Shown here piece after piece: positions 45,638-57,810 of a stretch of 64,000 nucleotides of DNA. How positions within the stretch are numbered: the stretch's first letter is position 1; each line of letters starts with the position of its first letter. The notes beneath the pieces are model-generated. The model had not been told where the DNA came from. It did not search any database and saw only the letters and a program-made list of their open reading frames with translations. The DNA comes from Ilyonectria destructans (Eukaryota; Ascomycota; Sordariomycetes; Hypocreales; Nectriaceae): NCBI GenBank assembly GCA_020740775.1, contig JAHEWK010000013.1:2046001-2110000 (forward strand), read 5' to 3'. Both the position numbers and the translations under genes were made by a program.

Positions 45638-46281
45638 TTACGCAACGCGCTGTCGCATCGCTATGCGGAGGGGATGGCGCCGGCGGCAGCGGGCGGCGGT
45701 AGGCGGAATGGCCTCTTCGGGTCGTCGAAATGATGAGTTGCGATTGTATCTCTGATTGCGCCTGAGTATCCGAAACAGGCTGCGTCGCTGTGTTGAGATG
45801 ATAATCCTATGGCTGGATTCGGCTCGTCGTTGAGTCGCGGTGGCTGGTATCACCAACATCAACAACAAGGTGGAGCTGAGGTATTCCCCCCCCCCAGCAA
45901 CCTAGTCAGCACCCGAGGTCCGATGTCAGCTCAGGGGCTGATTGGCATGGCGGATGGAGTATAGAAGATCCGCGCCGAGGTGGAGCGCGGCCAGTAACAC
46001 GTGAATGGCGAATGAGAACAAGCCGAGCTGTGGCTAGTGACATGCATCAGCCACATGTGGGACATCTTCTTTTCCAATGTCTTGGCAGTCATTTTGTGGT
46101 GACTCTTCACATCCAAGTCTATGAAAACGACTCAACGAGTGCCTGCAAGCCCTGCAACCAAGCCCCAGCTGTTCTGCTCGACCTCTGCGCTCTTTTCTTG
46201 CGTTCTTAAGAACTTCTAGGGGCACTTACCCCGTGGGGGCTCACCTACGTCACATCCACGGTTTCGGTTTCACTCGTCGCC
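45638..46281. promoter_or_regulatory. divergent promoter region, Pex22-like / eIF2B gamma
   Basis: 644 bases separating two divergently transcribed start codons. It contains a C9 run near 45887-45895. No specific binding site is claimed. Confidence 0.5.
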
Positions 46282-48219
46282 ATGCCCCACGCTGTGTCGA
46301 TGCCCTCAACCGGGCTCCAAGCCCTCATCCTCTGCGGGCCGGGCTCGTCCTTCCCGACCTTCACCTCCAATCCCGATGAGAACCCCAAGGCGCTTCTGCC
46401 AATTGCCAACCGGCCCATGGTCTGGTATCCCATCGACTTCTGCTACCGAATGGGAGTTACGAGTAAGTCAACTTCGCCAATACCCACCCTAGACCATCAG
46501 TTGGAGACCGTTCCGCTGGGATTGGGCTTTGTAATATCCCACATTTCGAACCACTGCCAATGCCACCTTTTTCTCTCGACATGATTAAGCTGGTTTGGTT
46601 GTTGGGGGGCTGGCTGGTTGCAAGCTCAGGGCGATGTAGATATCCCAGAACTAACTCCTAATAGCCATCACATTGATTTGTCCTCCGACAGCCTCAGCAG
46701 CTATCAAAACCGCACTAAACACCAACCCTTTCCTGACTGGACTGCCTTTACCCCGGCCTGATATTCTGGCACCCGCGGATCTTGATCAGAACACCGGCAC
46801 CGCTGATATTCTGCGGCTACCAGAGGTCAGAGAGTTGGTTACGGGCGACTTCATCGTCCTCCCATGTGATCTAGTCTGTGAACTTGGGGGAGAGAAGCTT
46901 TTGCAGTCTTGGATGGTCAAGTCGGCCAGTCTCACAGACTTGTTGGGCACTGCCAGGTTGTCCAACGGACATCGATCCCTCCACAGCGGAGGACTTGGAG
47001 TGTGGTATAACTCAAAAGCGACTACGCCCGTCAAGAAAGAGAACACTGACTTCATTGCAACAACACCCTTACCATCATCCCCTGTCACTCCTCCGAAGGG
47101 CTCCCTCTTCCAGAACCTCTCCAAGGTAGTCTACTCCATGCCCACGGACTCCCTAAATGACCTCACGGAGGACAGGAAAGGTCTCCCTATCCGGCATAGT
47201 CTCCTAAGAGCGCACTCCCGCATCCGAATGTTCACTAACCACCGGGATGCGCACATCTACATCTTCCCTCAATGGATTTTGGACTTCGTCAAGGAGAATG
47301 ATCGCCTCGAAAGCATCGGCGAGGACGTGATCGGATGGTGGGCGAAGGCTGGCTGGCAATCAGGCCTAGCCGAGAAGCTCCATATGCGAACAGTCTGCGG
47401 GCATGGCCGGGTGGAAGATGAGACGGAAACCCCTCTCGACGGAACCGTGTCACCTGGAGAACTCAGCACTGGAATCTCCTCAACGAAAGCTTTGTCCGGC
47501 GCCAGCGCGAACGAGAGCACAGAGTCGGACGCGTCAGAGGAGGCTAAGCCCTTGCCAACCAAATCATCCCAGTTTGAAGTGCCGCCGATCATTGCCTATA
47601 TCCACTCAGGCGAAGCTACTGCACCACTCATTCGCCGCGTCGATACGGCACAGCTGCTCCTCGCCATCTCACTGCAGCTTGCCAAACTACCATCTCTTGA
47701 AGAGTCTGGTATCGAGGGAGCATCGCCTTTCGCTCATGCAAGGAAGGTTGCTTATCCAGAAGGTGTAAAACCTCGCACTACCATTACGAAGCAAGATAGT
47801 CTCATTGCCGAGAACGTTACCGTTGAAGAGAAGACATCCATCAAGGAGTGTGTTGTGGGGGCCAACTCTCAGATCAACGAGGGTGCCAAGTTGTCTCAAT
47901 GTCTCTTGATGGAAGGCGTCACTATCGGCAAGGGTTGCAAGCTGACGCGATGCATTTTGGGGAAGAGATGCGTTATCGGCGATAACTCTGTCTTGACCGA
48001 TTGCGAGGTGCAAGAAAATCTCCTTGTGGAAGCCCGAAGTACGTACTATCCTCTACTGCCTGCCTGTATATCCAACTAATTGCCTATTTCTTCCTAGCCG
48101 AGGATAAGGATAACAAACTCATGAGCTCTGAAGGTTTGGAGGCTACGGAGGCGGAGATGGACGAGGTACTCCAGGATCTAGACAACGAAGCCGCGACTGA
48201 GGAGGCAGTCATGGATTAA
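46282..48219 (+). CDS. gcd1: translation initiation factor eIF2B subunit gamma
   Basis: Three exons: 46282-46462, 46665-48038, 48098-48219; 558 residues. eIF2B gamma, with epsilon, forms the catalytic arm of the GDP-GTP exchange factor for eIF2. The N-terminus has the nucleotidyltransferase-like fold (LQALILCGPGSSF, NPKALLPIANRPMVWYPIDF), without the usual Gly-rich GTRL of active pyrophosphorylases, as expected for gamma. The C-terminal part is a left-handed beta-helix of hexapeptide repeats (IKECVVGANSQINEGAKLSQC, VTIGKGCKL, RCVIGDNSVL). The last exon codes an acidic tail. The first intron is 202 nt, longer than most here, and splits the codon between GVT and ITLI. Disordered Ser/Thr-rich inserts lie near 140-170 and 285-320. 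Confidence 0.93.
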
Positions 48220-49656
48220 CGTTCGACTTGAACGCATAGTATTGGTCAATCATGCTAGTTGTCTCCGAAACCACCCCACGAACGTTACAGTCTTCTCATT
48301 GCCTGGACACCGATGGCAGCTGTCGCTATTAGCGGATGCGGGCACTTGTGCTGCGATCTGATGTTGTATCGCATTTACAGCCTATCACCTCACACCACAT
48401 TCTTGTCTTGTGCGGGGATCCCGGTCCAGCGCGGGTGGGAGGCTGCATGGTAGACTTGCCACTGAGTTGAAAGAGCTGAGAACCCAACGCATATGCACGT
48501 TTCCGGTATCACACCACTATGTCGCTCGCCCAATCTTCCATCCCGGAGCGTTTTACTCGGCTCTTCGACCCCTCGGACGTCTGGGCCGGGATGGACCACG
48601 TAGTCGGTGGATCATTCCGAACCACCATCTGGGTATGTCGCGTGAAGACCTTGTGCGACTCACCTCGAGGTAACATAGATGGCAATTTCAGGAGTTAACA
48701 GGATTGATATACCTAACATTGGAGGGACCTTGTGAGATGCGGGTAATACCCAGTTCTATCAAGGCTGCAGTGGTTGACAGCGATGCCCCCTGCTCTGAAT
48801 GGGCGCGCATTGACCAGACGGACCTTCCCCAGATTTCCTCCCCAATACGATAATCAGAGAACAACACATAGCAATAGTTCTTACCGAACATTGCAGACAT
48901 AGACAACGTGTGAATTAATTCGCTAGATCCTTCCGCATGCACACATTAACGCTGAATTATCCGAGGCGACCGAAGGTAAAGTGGGGATGCCCAGAGCCCT
49001 ATGAAGTCATGCCGGAATTTCCCCCAATAGTGAAAGTCCTAAAATCTCCATCTACGCACACAATCATCCCGAGATACGCGGACACGCTAGGATGTGACAG
49101 TCGAGTGTGCCCCGTCACCGCGAGCGGGAGGCCACCGGTGTCCAGGGTTCGCATCTCAGGCCCCGAAATTCCCTGCGGCTTCAGACCGGTCAGCAGGGAT
49201 CAAACCCAAGATGAAGGGGTTTTTTACTTACACCGGTCATTTCTGCGGCTTTGGCAGGTGAGGGTCGACGACTCTGTGGCTTTCGATCATGCACGTTTCC
49301 GATCTGTCTGATCGATTCGGGGTAGCCATGTGCTTCTTGACCGGACAGTCGGGACCGCGATCGCAATCTGTGACGAATTCTTGGTGGTCTGTCCTTCGGC
49401 AGGAGAAGGTGACTCTCCAAATGGTGCACATTCTGTAGGTCGGACGCCCGGAACGACGTGAGAATGCCAGGCTTGCAGAGCAACACCTGGTTTGGGGGCC
49501 ATGAACCTCCTATTGTACTTATTCGCTTTCTAGACCCTCCGCCGTCATACTAGATCATGCCAATCATATAGGCGAGCGTCGACATGTAGGCTAACGCCAT
49601 AAACGAGCGATGTGTAGCTGTCGCTTGAAAGTTATTCACTCGGCATCCTGGGAGAA

Positions 49657-49678
49657 CTGGGGGGGCTTCTCCCCCCAG
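49657..49678. repeat. perfect GC-rich hairpin
   Basis: CTGGGGGG, a six-base loop GCTTCT, then CCCCCCAG, so an eight-base perfect stem. It is noncoding and lies 1.4 kb downstream of eIF2B gamma. Role unknown. Confidence 0.7.
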
Positions 49679-51251
49679 AAAGAGGGGGTTGTGGGTGAAG
49701 TTTCTCAAAACGCCTTGCCTGACATTGGATGCCTTACATGCAGGTTACCTCGATGGTTTTGTACTCAACGGGGAAGTGGGTATGCTTCCGGAAGGTGACG
49801 TGACTATTCCCTGACTTTTTCTACAAGCCGCGCACCCTCCTTCGAGCGCGATGCATGGTACATTGTATGAACAATCCTACCCACGTGTCTGCGGCAAGTC
49901 AGTCGAAACATCAGAAGAGACTGGAGATGTCAAAGAATGTCCTGACTGAAAATCGTCATTTTGATGACGGGATACATGCGTGATGATGGATGGGAAATGA
50001 ACGATCGTGGCATACATTCATCAAAGCTACCCTACAGTGTATCCGGCTTGGCCCTTCCCGAAATGGCATTAAAACGCGGTCTCCACGGAAGGCTGTGGCA
50101 TTACCGTGCTCAGTAAGCGTTGACAAAGGCGTACGTTAAGTGCGTCCGGAGCTAGGCTGTTGTCCCCCCCTGGAAGAAGCTCAATTGATTTGTCCAGGTA
50201 TCTGAGTTGATGCACAGTGACATTGCTCACCACTGTGACCGGGTGTACTGCAGAATCTGAGGTCACCAGAGACGCTACTAGAAATTGGGGGTGACCTGTC
50301 ACTCGTTTACATTACTGGAATGGCTTCCTCCAAAACTTTGGCTCACATCGTAAGGTGGCGACTCATGTCGCCCACAAGCGAGGGTGAGGGGGGGGGGGGA
50401 AAGATAGTATATCCCCGGCTGCGTTCCATTTCATACATTCCGCACCGTTCGTAGTGCCTTAAGCGTGGCGTCCCACGGAACCGCGACCAAGACTGGGCCT
50501 GGTTGCTCACAATATGTGTTGTCTCCGACCACCAACGACTACGTAGGGATAAGCTCAATAGGAGTTCGCAAACTAAGCCGCTTCGAATGGAGTGTAAACG
50601 TCACTCGTGCGTCCATTAGGAGCCTCGAAGCCGTGGAAGGCTCCGAGGTTCACGCACAACTGTGGCGGGAAGTCCACTTGGCTACGTCCAGTAGTACAAA
50701 AGTACACAGATGCTGCACAGCCTGGCACTGGCGTGGCCGGTATGATAGACTGGGGGCTCGGCTGCGGGACCAGGGCAAGTGGATCGGCGAACGCAAAGAG
50801 CCCATACCGGACGCAACTAGCAACTAGCCCATACGGGTGGTGCCGAGTGACGTTAGCTCCGAGTCTACTTAGTCCCATTTCAATAATTAAATCCTGACCC
50901 AGCGGAGCCAAGATCTATGGGTGGAGAGCCCAATTGCCGGCGGCAGTTTAGGGGAGGACATAAGGGGAAACGAAACAATCTGTCATATCTCAACATGTTG
51001 ACGCTGCAAGCCCACGGCGATGGTTGCATTAAACGAGCGGGCAGAAGGGACTGGGTTATGTCGCAGCGGAATCGAACGGAAGGGCGACCCTGGAGAACGC
51101 GACTAGACTGGTTGGATGTACCTGCTGATTTCTACTGGAAGCAAAGGCTACAGTAGCTTGGTAAGTTGTTGGTGCATACGCATCAGGTACAGTGGCACAA
51201 GGGTCGGATGTAGTAGGATGAATCTGGAAGGAAGGGAAGAGAGGGGAGCGA

Positions 51252-51334
51252 TATAGGGATAGGGATAGGGATAGAGAGAGGGATAGAGAGAGGGATACAG
51301 AGAGGGGTAGAGAGAGGGGTAGAGAGAGAGAGGG
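51252..51334 (+). repeat. GGGATA / GAGAGGGGTA purine repeat
   Basis: Imperfect tandem copies of AGGGAT changing into AGAGAGGGATAG and AGAGAGGGGTAG units, followed by a GA run. It is all-purine with regular T, in noncoding DNA. Confidence 0.75.
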
Positions 51335-52336
51335 AGCAACTGGGAACGAGGGAGATGGCGAGGACGAGTGACGGAGAGGGACCCCGAAGCAATAGTCTTT
51401 GACCTAAGAGGGAGCTTCCCGTTCAGAGGGACTGGCGAGGGATACTGGCTACTGGGCATGAGACCTGAGGGGACTCAGAAAGAGATTAAGCATACTCACT
51501 CTCGCGGTGCCCTGAAGAAAGTCTACAGACAACTGCAACGCCTCTTGGTCTCGCTGACCCATGGGACGAACAGCCCATTCAGAGCCATTCAGTGGGACAG
51601 ACCCGCGACGTCTGGGACTATGGGCAAACCCCTGTCCACCACAAAGCGCTAGCGTGGCGTGTTGGTGGGTGGGGAGAAGCAAATCCGGGCGTGGATGGCG
51701 CGCGCAGCTGGACACATCTGTCTGATTAGGCCCTCAACTTGGGATAGAGAGCTACTAGCGGGATGTGACTGATCACCTTGTAGAGCCGACCAACCTCGAG
51801 TCCAAGACTGGGTTCGGCAAGCTGAGAGTCCGACGACTCATCACTCTGGAGATGGGGGAGGGGCGGAGGGAGAGTCCATAGAAAGTGAGAGACGCGGGGT
51901 GAGACTCGGCAGAGAAGACAGATCCATGATGGCATTGTAGGGCGAAGAAGCAAGACGCGAGTGAAGACCATCGGATGATGGCCGTTGAACCGTGGCACAC
52001 GAGACATGACCGGTAATACAGAGTCGCTCGCGGGAGCTGCCCCCGAGCCTCTGCGGCTTCGGCTGCCTCTATCCCGTCATCCGCCGGAATAACCGGGGCT
52101 GCACGGAGATGACGGAGGGCGGCAAAGCCGTGACCAGGGCGACGAGTGGGCGACTAGTTAGTTGTTGATACCCGATAGTCGAGAACGGAAAAACTTGTCA
52201 TAAATTCTCGAGGATCCGCTGAACGGCCGGACCGAGCAGCTACGAGGTTAGAGGCACGCGAGACCGAACGGCAAGTGGACTTGCCGGGTGGATGATGAAC
52301 GGTGGATGCGAAATGCGAAAATAGTGGCCTGCCAAG

Positions 52337-52396
52337 AGCCTCCGACGGATAGCCTCCGACAGACAGATAGCCTCCGACAGACAGCCTCCGACGGAT
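52337..52396 (+). repeat. AGCCTCCGAC tandem repeat
   Basis: Four copies of AGCCTCCGAC, each followed by GGAT or AGAC(AGAT), giving units of 14-18 bases. It is a local minisatellite in noncoding DNA. Confidence 0.75.
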
Positions 52397-53707
52397 GGCG
52401 CACTGCGCATGGCGGATCATTAAAAGCGCCAGAGGCAGCGCGTGAGATTAACATTAGGATTAGGATTGCAGCGGCCTGGACATGGACTGTGATTTGCCTT
52501 TGCTGCGCGGCAGATGTATTTACTAGCATCGTGATCTACCGGTACGTGCGTTGGTGGGTTTGGTGGATTTGGCGGTGCGGTGGTGGATGTGGACGCTGGG
52601 TAGTTGACTCCATTCAGGAATCACTGCCGGCAGCGAGGAACTATCAGTGCCCACTTTCCACCTAGCACGATAAACTACATGATATGCGGTGTAGTGCTGT
52701 AGCCCAAGTCAAAATAATCCATGGACGTCGCCTCGACCAAACCAACTCAGCGTGTGGTGGATACAGTGGCGAGATCTTGTTATTGTCTTGTTCCATCTCA
52801 TGTCTCATCAAAGGGGCGTGCAAAGCCGCGCAGACAGCAGAGAACCGACAACAGGCAACTGACAACAGAGGGAGATAGACCCTTGACCATGTTCCCTCCA
52901 ACTCCATGCTCCACACCCCCCGGTTCCGCCGTGGGCACGGTCCACAGTCCCCAGATCGCCCCCGGGACTGGCGTTATTTGTCACCATCACGACTCCGACG
53001 AGGGGAGGCCGTCGGGTCTCACGACTCGCGACTCGCGACTCATTGGAGCCGTGTCTAATTGCTGCGACGTCGCTTACAGTAGAGCCTCGCGTTAGTGCTC
53101 TACCGGAGGAGCAGCACACGCGAAGAGATACTCGTCATTGCCGTTGAATAGCGCTTGGTGCGAGCGTGTTGAAGGGAAGCTCGCGATTGCTGGTAATCTG
53201 CTGGAGAGGAGGGATGGTACGGACGCTGGCGAGGAAGTTTGACAGCTTCCGAAGGCAGAGGTACGTACCTTATGTACAGTGTGGCACCGTGCAATGGTAT
53301 TTTCTAGTAGGTAGAGAGCCCCAAGACTCTTCTTCTCTAGTACTTAGGAGATGCAATCAACTTTATTTCTTATTCTCCTGAAAGTGGGATTTTAGTCACG
53401 GTTAACCTAAAGTAAACTACACATTATAACAATGAATAAATTTTAGGGGAAAGCTCCTATGAGGCCCAGATCGTACTGTGTGAGCGTCCGTACAGGGCAG
53501 GCCATCATTGGCTCAACGCCCAAGCCACGCCCGGCCCGTGCTGCACCTGCACGGTGCCCGCACGGAGTACGACCCTGAGGCTCAGTTTCTTTGATGTCCC
53601 AGGGCTCTGGTCACGATCTTTGACCCACGCGCGACGCCAGATGCACAAACCAAGCCACACACCATCGACGACTGGGCTTTGACGCGCCAGGTCTCGCTTG
53701 GCATCAT

Positions 53708-53747
53708 CTCGTCCTGCCTCGTCCTGCCTCGTCCTGCCTCGTCCTGC
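53708..53747 (+). repeat. CTCGTCCTGC decamer repeat
   Basis: Four consecutive, nearly perfect copies of a ten-base unit in noncoding DNA. Confidence 0.8.
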
Positions 53748-55090
53748 ACCGCCTGCCACCTCTTCTCGGCGTCGCCTGGGCCCCGGAGTGGTCTGGCCTC
53801 CGTCTTTGTTACTGAACTGGACCTGCGCAGGGGCGGTCTGGACTGTGGAGGCACGAGAGACATCCCACAAACGCTGGGACAGGCACAGACGTCCTTCCCA
53901 GCTTCGTCCCAGCTCTCATTATCCCGACAACCAACGCTAGGCTCAGCTCCGAGGACCCGAGGACCAACAGCGCAGTGGCCTGTTTATGATGCCCCGTACT
54001 CCATTGTCCGGGTGCTGGTATTACGTACCGGCCTGTTGAGCAAGCCGCGATCCGCACGCCGCGATCCGCAAGCCGCAATCCCCGAGGTCCACCTCGGAGT
54101 CCCAGACCCAACAATGGCGTAGACGGTGACAGGACACAGACCAAGCGTTGAAGCTAACCGAGGGCGATCCCGTGCGTACCTTGGAAGGCTCTAAATGATC
54201 TAAATTGAGCTGACAATCACTGGGAATCAATAGGATGGCGTAGTTGTATTGCCCGGTGCCGGAGGTATTGTTCTTTGTGGTTGCTATCCACATCCGCACC
54301 CTGGTATATCCGGCCGGCCCCATCATGCGCGCCCACGCTCTTCCTAGTATTGGTCCGTGGTCAGCTTGGTAGGGTTTTATTAGTGTCAGGCCACTGCCGT
54401 TCGTGTGTGTGTTTGTTTGCCACTCTGATGTCACTCAAACCCGGCTTCATTTGTTGCAATGGCCGACAGAACCCATGTCCGCGCGTGTTCTTGGGCTAAG
54501 CGAGGAATTAACATTCAGCTTAGGAGAAACCGAGTCCGGAGCCGAAACGGCGCGACTGGCCCGTTGAAACTTAGAACCCGGGGAAACAAAACGTCATGCA
54601 TCTCCTTGAGATGGCGATGCAACGTCGACGTCTTAGAAGACAACGGCCCTTCCGCTTTGAGCTATAGCAACTGCGCGTTCTCCCAACTAGGACGCGCGAG
54701 CTGATCGGTGACTCGGAAGACGACAAGCACAGTTTCCCACTTCGTACAGCCGACGCTCGAGAGACCTGGCGGGTCCCTCGTGTTCTCGCCTCGCGTTGTG
54801 TGAGACCTACACCGTATTCAAAACCTTGAGGTTTGCTTTTCCCACCAGGGCCAGACTGCTGTTCGTGCCCTTTGGCAGACTTGCACAGATCCACATCTTC
54901 ACCTGTTGCGAGGGCAATACCCTTCGCACCAGCTCACTCAGCCCTTCATGGGAGTGGGAAGGAGAGGGGGACTACGGGGGACGGACGCGGATGAGGATGA
55001 GGATGAGGAATAGTTTGGCTCTAGGAGGGTGGAACGGTGACATCTTGACGCGCGCTAGAGCTCCCAAGACACACGCGAACAAGACGCCGT

Positions 55091-55130
55091 GATGTCGCCC
55101 TCTCTGACGTCGCCCTCTCTGACGTCGCCT
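55091..55130 (+). repeat. 15-bp tandem repeat GAYGTCGCCCTCTCT
   Basis: Two full copies and a partial third of a 15-base unit. Each contains GACGTC or GATGTC, so ACGT cores recur at fixed spacing upstream of the BrlA-like leader. Confidence 0.75.
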
Positions 55131-55150
55131 ATTGTGCTGTCAGCTGTGAT

Positions 55151-56638
55151 GTCGACCGCTAGCAAACTCAACTCATCTCATCTCACCAGCGTTCACACAC
55201 TCTCACTCTTGTAAACTCACGCACATACGCACATACTCACAATCGCACCATCCTTACAGCTCTCGGATCCTCTCGGCGAGATAGTCTTGTCTCACCCAAG
55301 ACGGACCTTTGGGCGGAGATTTGTCCTTGATCCCATTCCAGGCCCTGTCCCATTCCTTGGGTCCATTACAGCTGGGGGCGAAGGCACTAGCAGGGCCCAG
55401 GCGATCTGGCGCTCACCCGAAGCCCCATCTCCATGGCGTTCCATGGGTTCCCTGGCCGTGGAGTGAGGGTGTGGACGTGAGGCTTGGGCGGCGCCATGTT
55501 GGCGTTTTTCCCAGGTGTGGGTGAGGTGTGAGGTGTGAGCTGTCAGGTGAGGCTGCGGAAGGCTGGCGTCATGCCTCGGCAGACCACCCCTTGGGGTCCG
55601 GTTCATGCAGGCACCCGATCTGGCATCTTGCTTTGGCGTGGATCATTCACCTGTGTTGGTTCTCTCGCTCGTCCCCTCGTCCCCGGCGTGTTTGCACCAC
55701 GCCCCTCCATTGTGAATCTCACATTCGCTCTGCGGCCATAGAAGTGGCCGCGTGGTGTGGCGATATACATGGACCTGGCGCCCCGGACCTCGTCGGATAC
55801 CACACCCCAGTCCCAACCGTCCTCCCCACGGACCGGACGCTACTAACGTGCGTGTCAACGCAGGTGAGCAAGTCTAGCCACAGCTCTTTGTTCTTTTTCC
55901 AACTGCACGTTACTTTAGCGCCTGGCCATGCTTGAAGCCTGCCTTGTTGTTTGGACCGACCGCCGGTGTGCGGGTGCCGTGGTCCCGGCTATCAGCTCTC
56001 GACTCTCGAAATATTGTATAAACTAGCCGTGTCTTGATCAAAACCCACGGTGTCGAGGGGCCAGCGAAACATCCAGAGACTCCTGATACCTGCTAGCTCA
56101 TCCAAAACACCCATTTTTGCTGTATGCGAGCCATATTAGTCCACAGTGGAGATTGCGCCTCTCCCGCCCTGCCTGATCTGGCCCCATCACGATAACCCAT
56201 CGAACCCATTCCATTCTTGACCAGGGCTACACATCTGTCTCTCGGTCCCTTTCTATTAGCACCACCATACTCGAAATCTGTCGGGGGGTGGTTGATCTAC
56301 GCCTTTGATGTCTCAGGCCCGCCGGCATCCTGCTGCACTGTTCATTCCGCCTCGACGGTATATCTTCAAGGGGCGTCCGTCCTCGAGAAGAAAAAGCATT
56401 CCCGACAAGAATCCTCAAACCCATTGAGACTCTCCACGTACTCGACCTTGCAATGCTTCTTGCTTAACCTTCTTACAACTTTGTGGAACGGATCTTGAGC
56501 ATTATTACTCTCCTTACTCGAGGGATTCGGAAACACAACATACCCAACAAACATCCTTACTCCTTTACTTCTTCAAACAAACACACTCCCTCTTCCATCT
56601 CTTTGATCATCACACGATATACCATCCCTTCATTCACA
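55151..56638 (+). promoter_or_regulatory. proximal promoter and leader of the BrlA-like gene
   Basis: The plus strand becomes progressively C- and T-rich toward the start codon. TTGTATAAA at 56014-56022 is the best TATA-like site, about 620 bases upstream of the ATG, and implies a long leader. A long open frame enters the coding region in frame from 56483 but has no ATG before 56639. Confidence 0.45.
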
Positions 56639-57810
56639 ATGCAGTCATTGCACTTCGACACGGACTTACGGTTCGACATGGACGACACCTTCAACCTGTG
56701 CAGCCAGCCCATGACGTGCCCCTCTACCTCGACCAGCTTCTCATCCGCCTCATCAACCTACGACCCTTTTACTCCCAACTCTCGACGATCAACACCGCAT
56801 GAGCTGACCACCCTGGAATTCGATGGAACCTACAACAGCGGCATCCACCGAGTCGACCTGACTCCCCCAGCGACCATGAGCAAGTTCATGTTCGGTCCCG
56901 TCAAGACTGAGCCTGATCACATGCCCTTCCCCGAAGGCCTACCTGGCACTCCCATGAAGCGAGAGGTTATGCCCTTCGACTACGACCAGATGCTCGAGAT
57001 GAGCATGGCCCAGAACGCTTCCATGGGCTCGCTAACACCATCCAACTCCTTCGGCATGTATGCCATATCCCCCGAGGCCATCGGGGCCACCTCATTCATG
57101 ATGACTCCCACACAAAGCCTCTCGGGCTCCGAGGCCGCAGACACCTCTTCATCATGGTCGTGCGCCAACGACAGCCCCATTTCCTTCTTCCCCAACAAGC
57201 AGCAATTACCCGGCGAATTGGATGTCCTCGACCTTGACCGACACTCCATGTCGCCCTACCACTTTCACGACCCGACCTCGCCCAACCGGATGCGAGCGGA
57301 GCGAAAGATGATGGTGCATGAGATTCAACGCAAGACCAACGAGCTCCAGCGCGTCCAGATCCGCACATCAAGAAAGCGATCAGTCAAGCCCGAGTCCCCT
57401 CCCGTGGATGTGGTCCGGAGGGCCATGTGCAAGTGCGACTACCCAGGATGCCACAAGGCGTTCCGCCGCAACGAGCATCTCAAGCGTCACAAGCAAACGT
57501 GAGTACTCCATTATCCTGCCGTGGCTGTCTCACACGCTACAATCTTACGAGGCGATGACTGACAAAATATGTCAGTTTTCACGGCGAGGGACCCAACCGG
57601 TTCTCCTGCGAGTTCTGCGGTAAGGACCAATTCAACCGCCAGGACAATCTCAACAACCACCGCAAGCTGCATGCTAGACCCAACAGCCGCAACCGTGGCG
57701 TCGAGTTCATCCCCGCAGCGGTGCCCATCATTGAGCAAGAGGAGCGGAGCCGGAAGCGACGAGCACCCTCCAAGGCGAAGTCAGCCGACAAGCGGGGCCT
57801 CGAGTACTAG
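56639..57810 (+). CDS. C2H2 zinc-finger transcription factor, BrlA-like conidiation regulator
   Basis: Two exons: 56639-57498 and 57576-57810; 364 residues. The N-terminus (MQSLHFDTDLRFDMDDTFN) and the Ser/Thr/Pro-rich body match mould proteins annotated as BrlA-type regulators, which switch on asexual sporulation. Two C2H2 fingers lie near the C-terminus. Finger 1 is C266-x4-C271-x12-H284-x4-H289 and is interrupted by the intron between its two histidines. Finger 2 is CEFC with HRKLH. A basic tail follows (RSRKRR, KAKSADK). The start is the first true ATG; no ATG precedes it in frame. An 8.4 kb gene-free upstream region suits a heavily regulated developmental gene. Whether it is a functional BrlA orthologue outside Eurotiomycetes is uncertain, since Sordariomycete conidiation control differs. 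Confidence 0.82.

Larger units (their letters stand above)
48220..55150. other. 6.9 kb gene-free region
   Basis: No gene, tRNA or transposon was recognised on either strand. All frames are short, and none joins into a plausible protein. The region holds several simple repeats, a G12 run at 50388-50399, a perfect GC hairpin at 49657-49678, and an AT-rich island at about 53330-53460 inside otherwise GC-rich DNA. It lies upstream of the BrlA-like gene and may include its distal control region or noncoding transcripts. Confidence 0.5.

Noticed and set aside
56483..56638. 52-codon N-terminal extension of the BrlA-like frame
   Set aside because: The frame is open, but it starts with GTG and contains no ATG. 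The ATG at 56639 has a good context (CACAATGCAG) and begins the recognised N-terminus.
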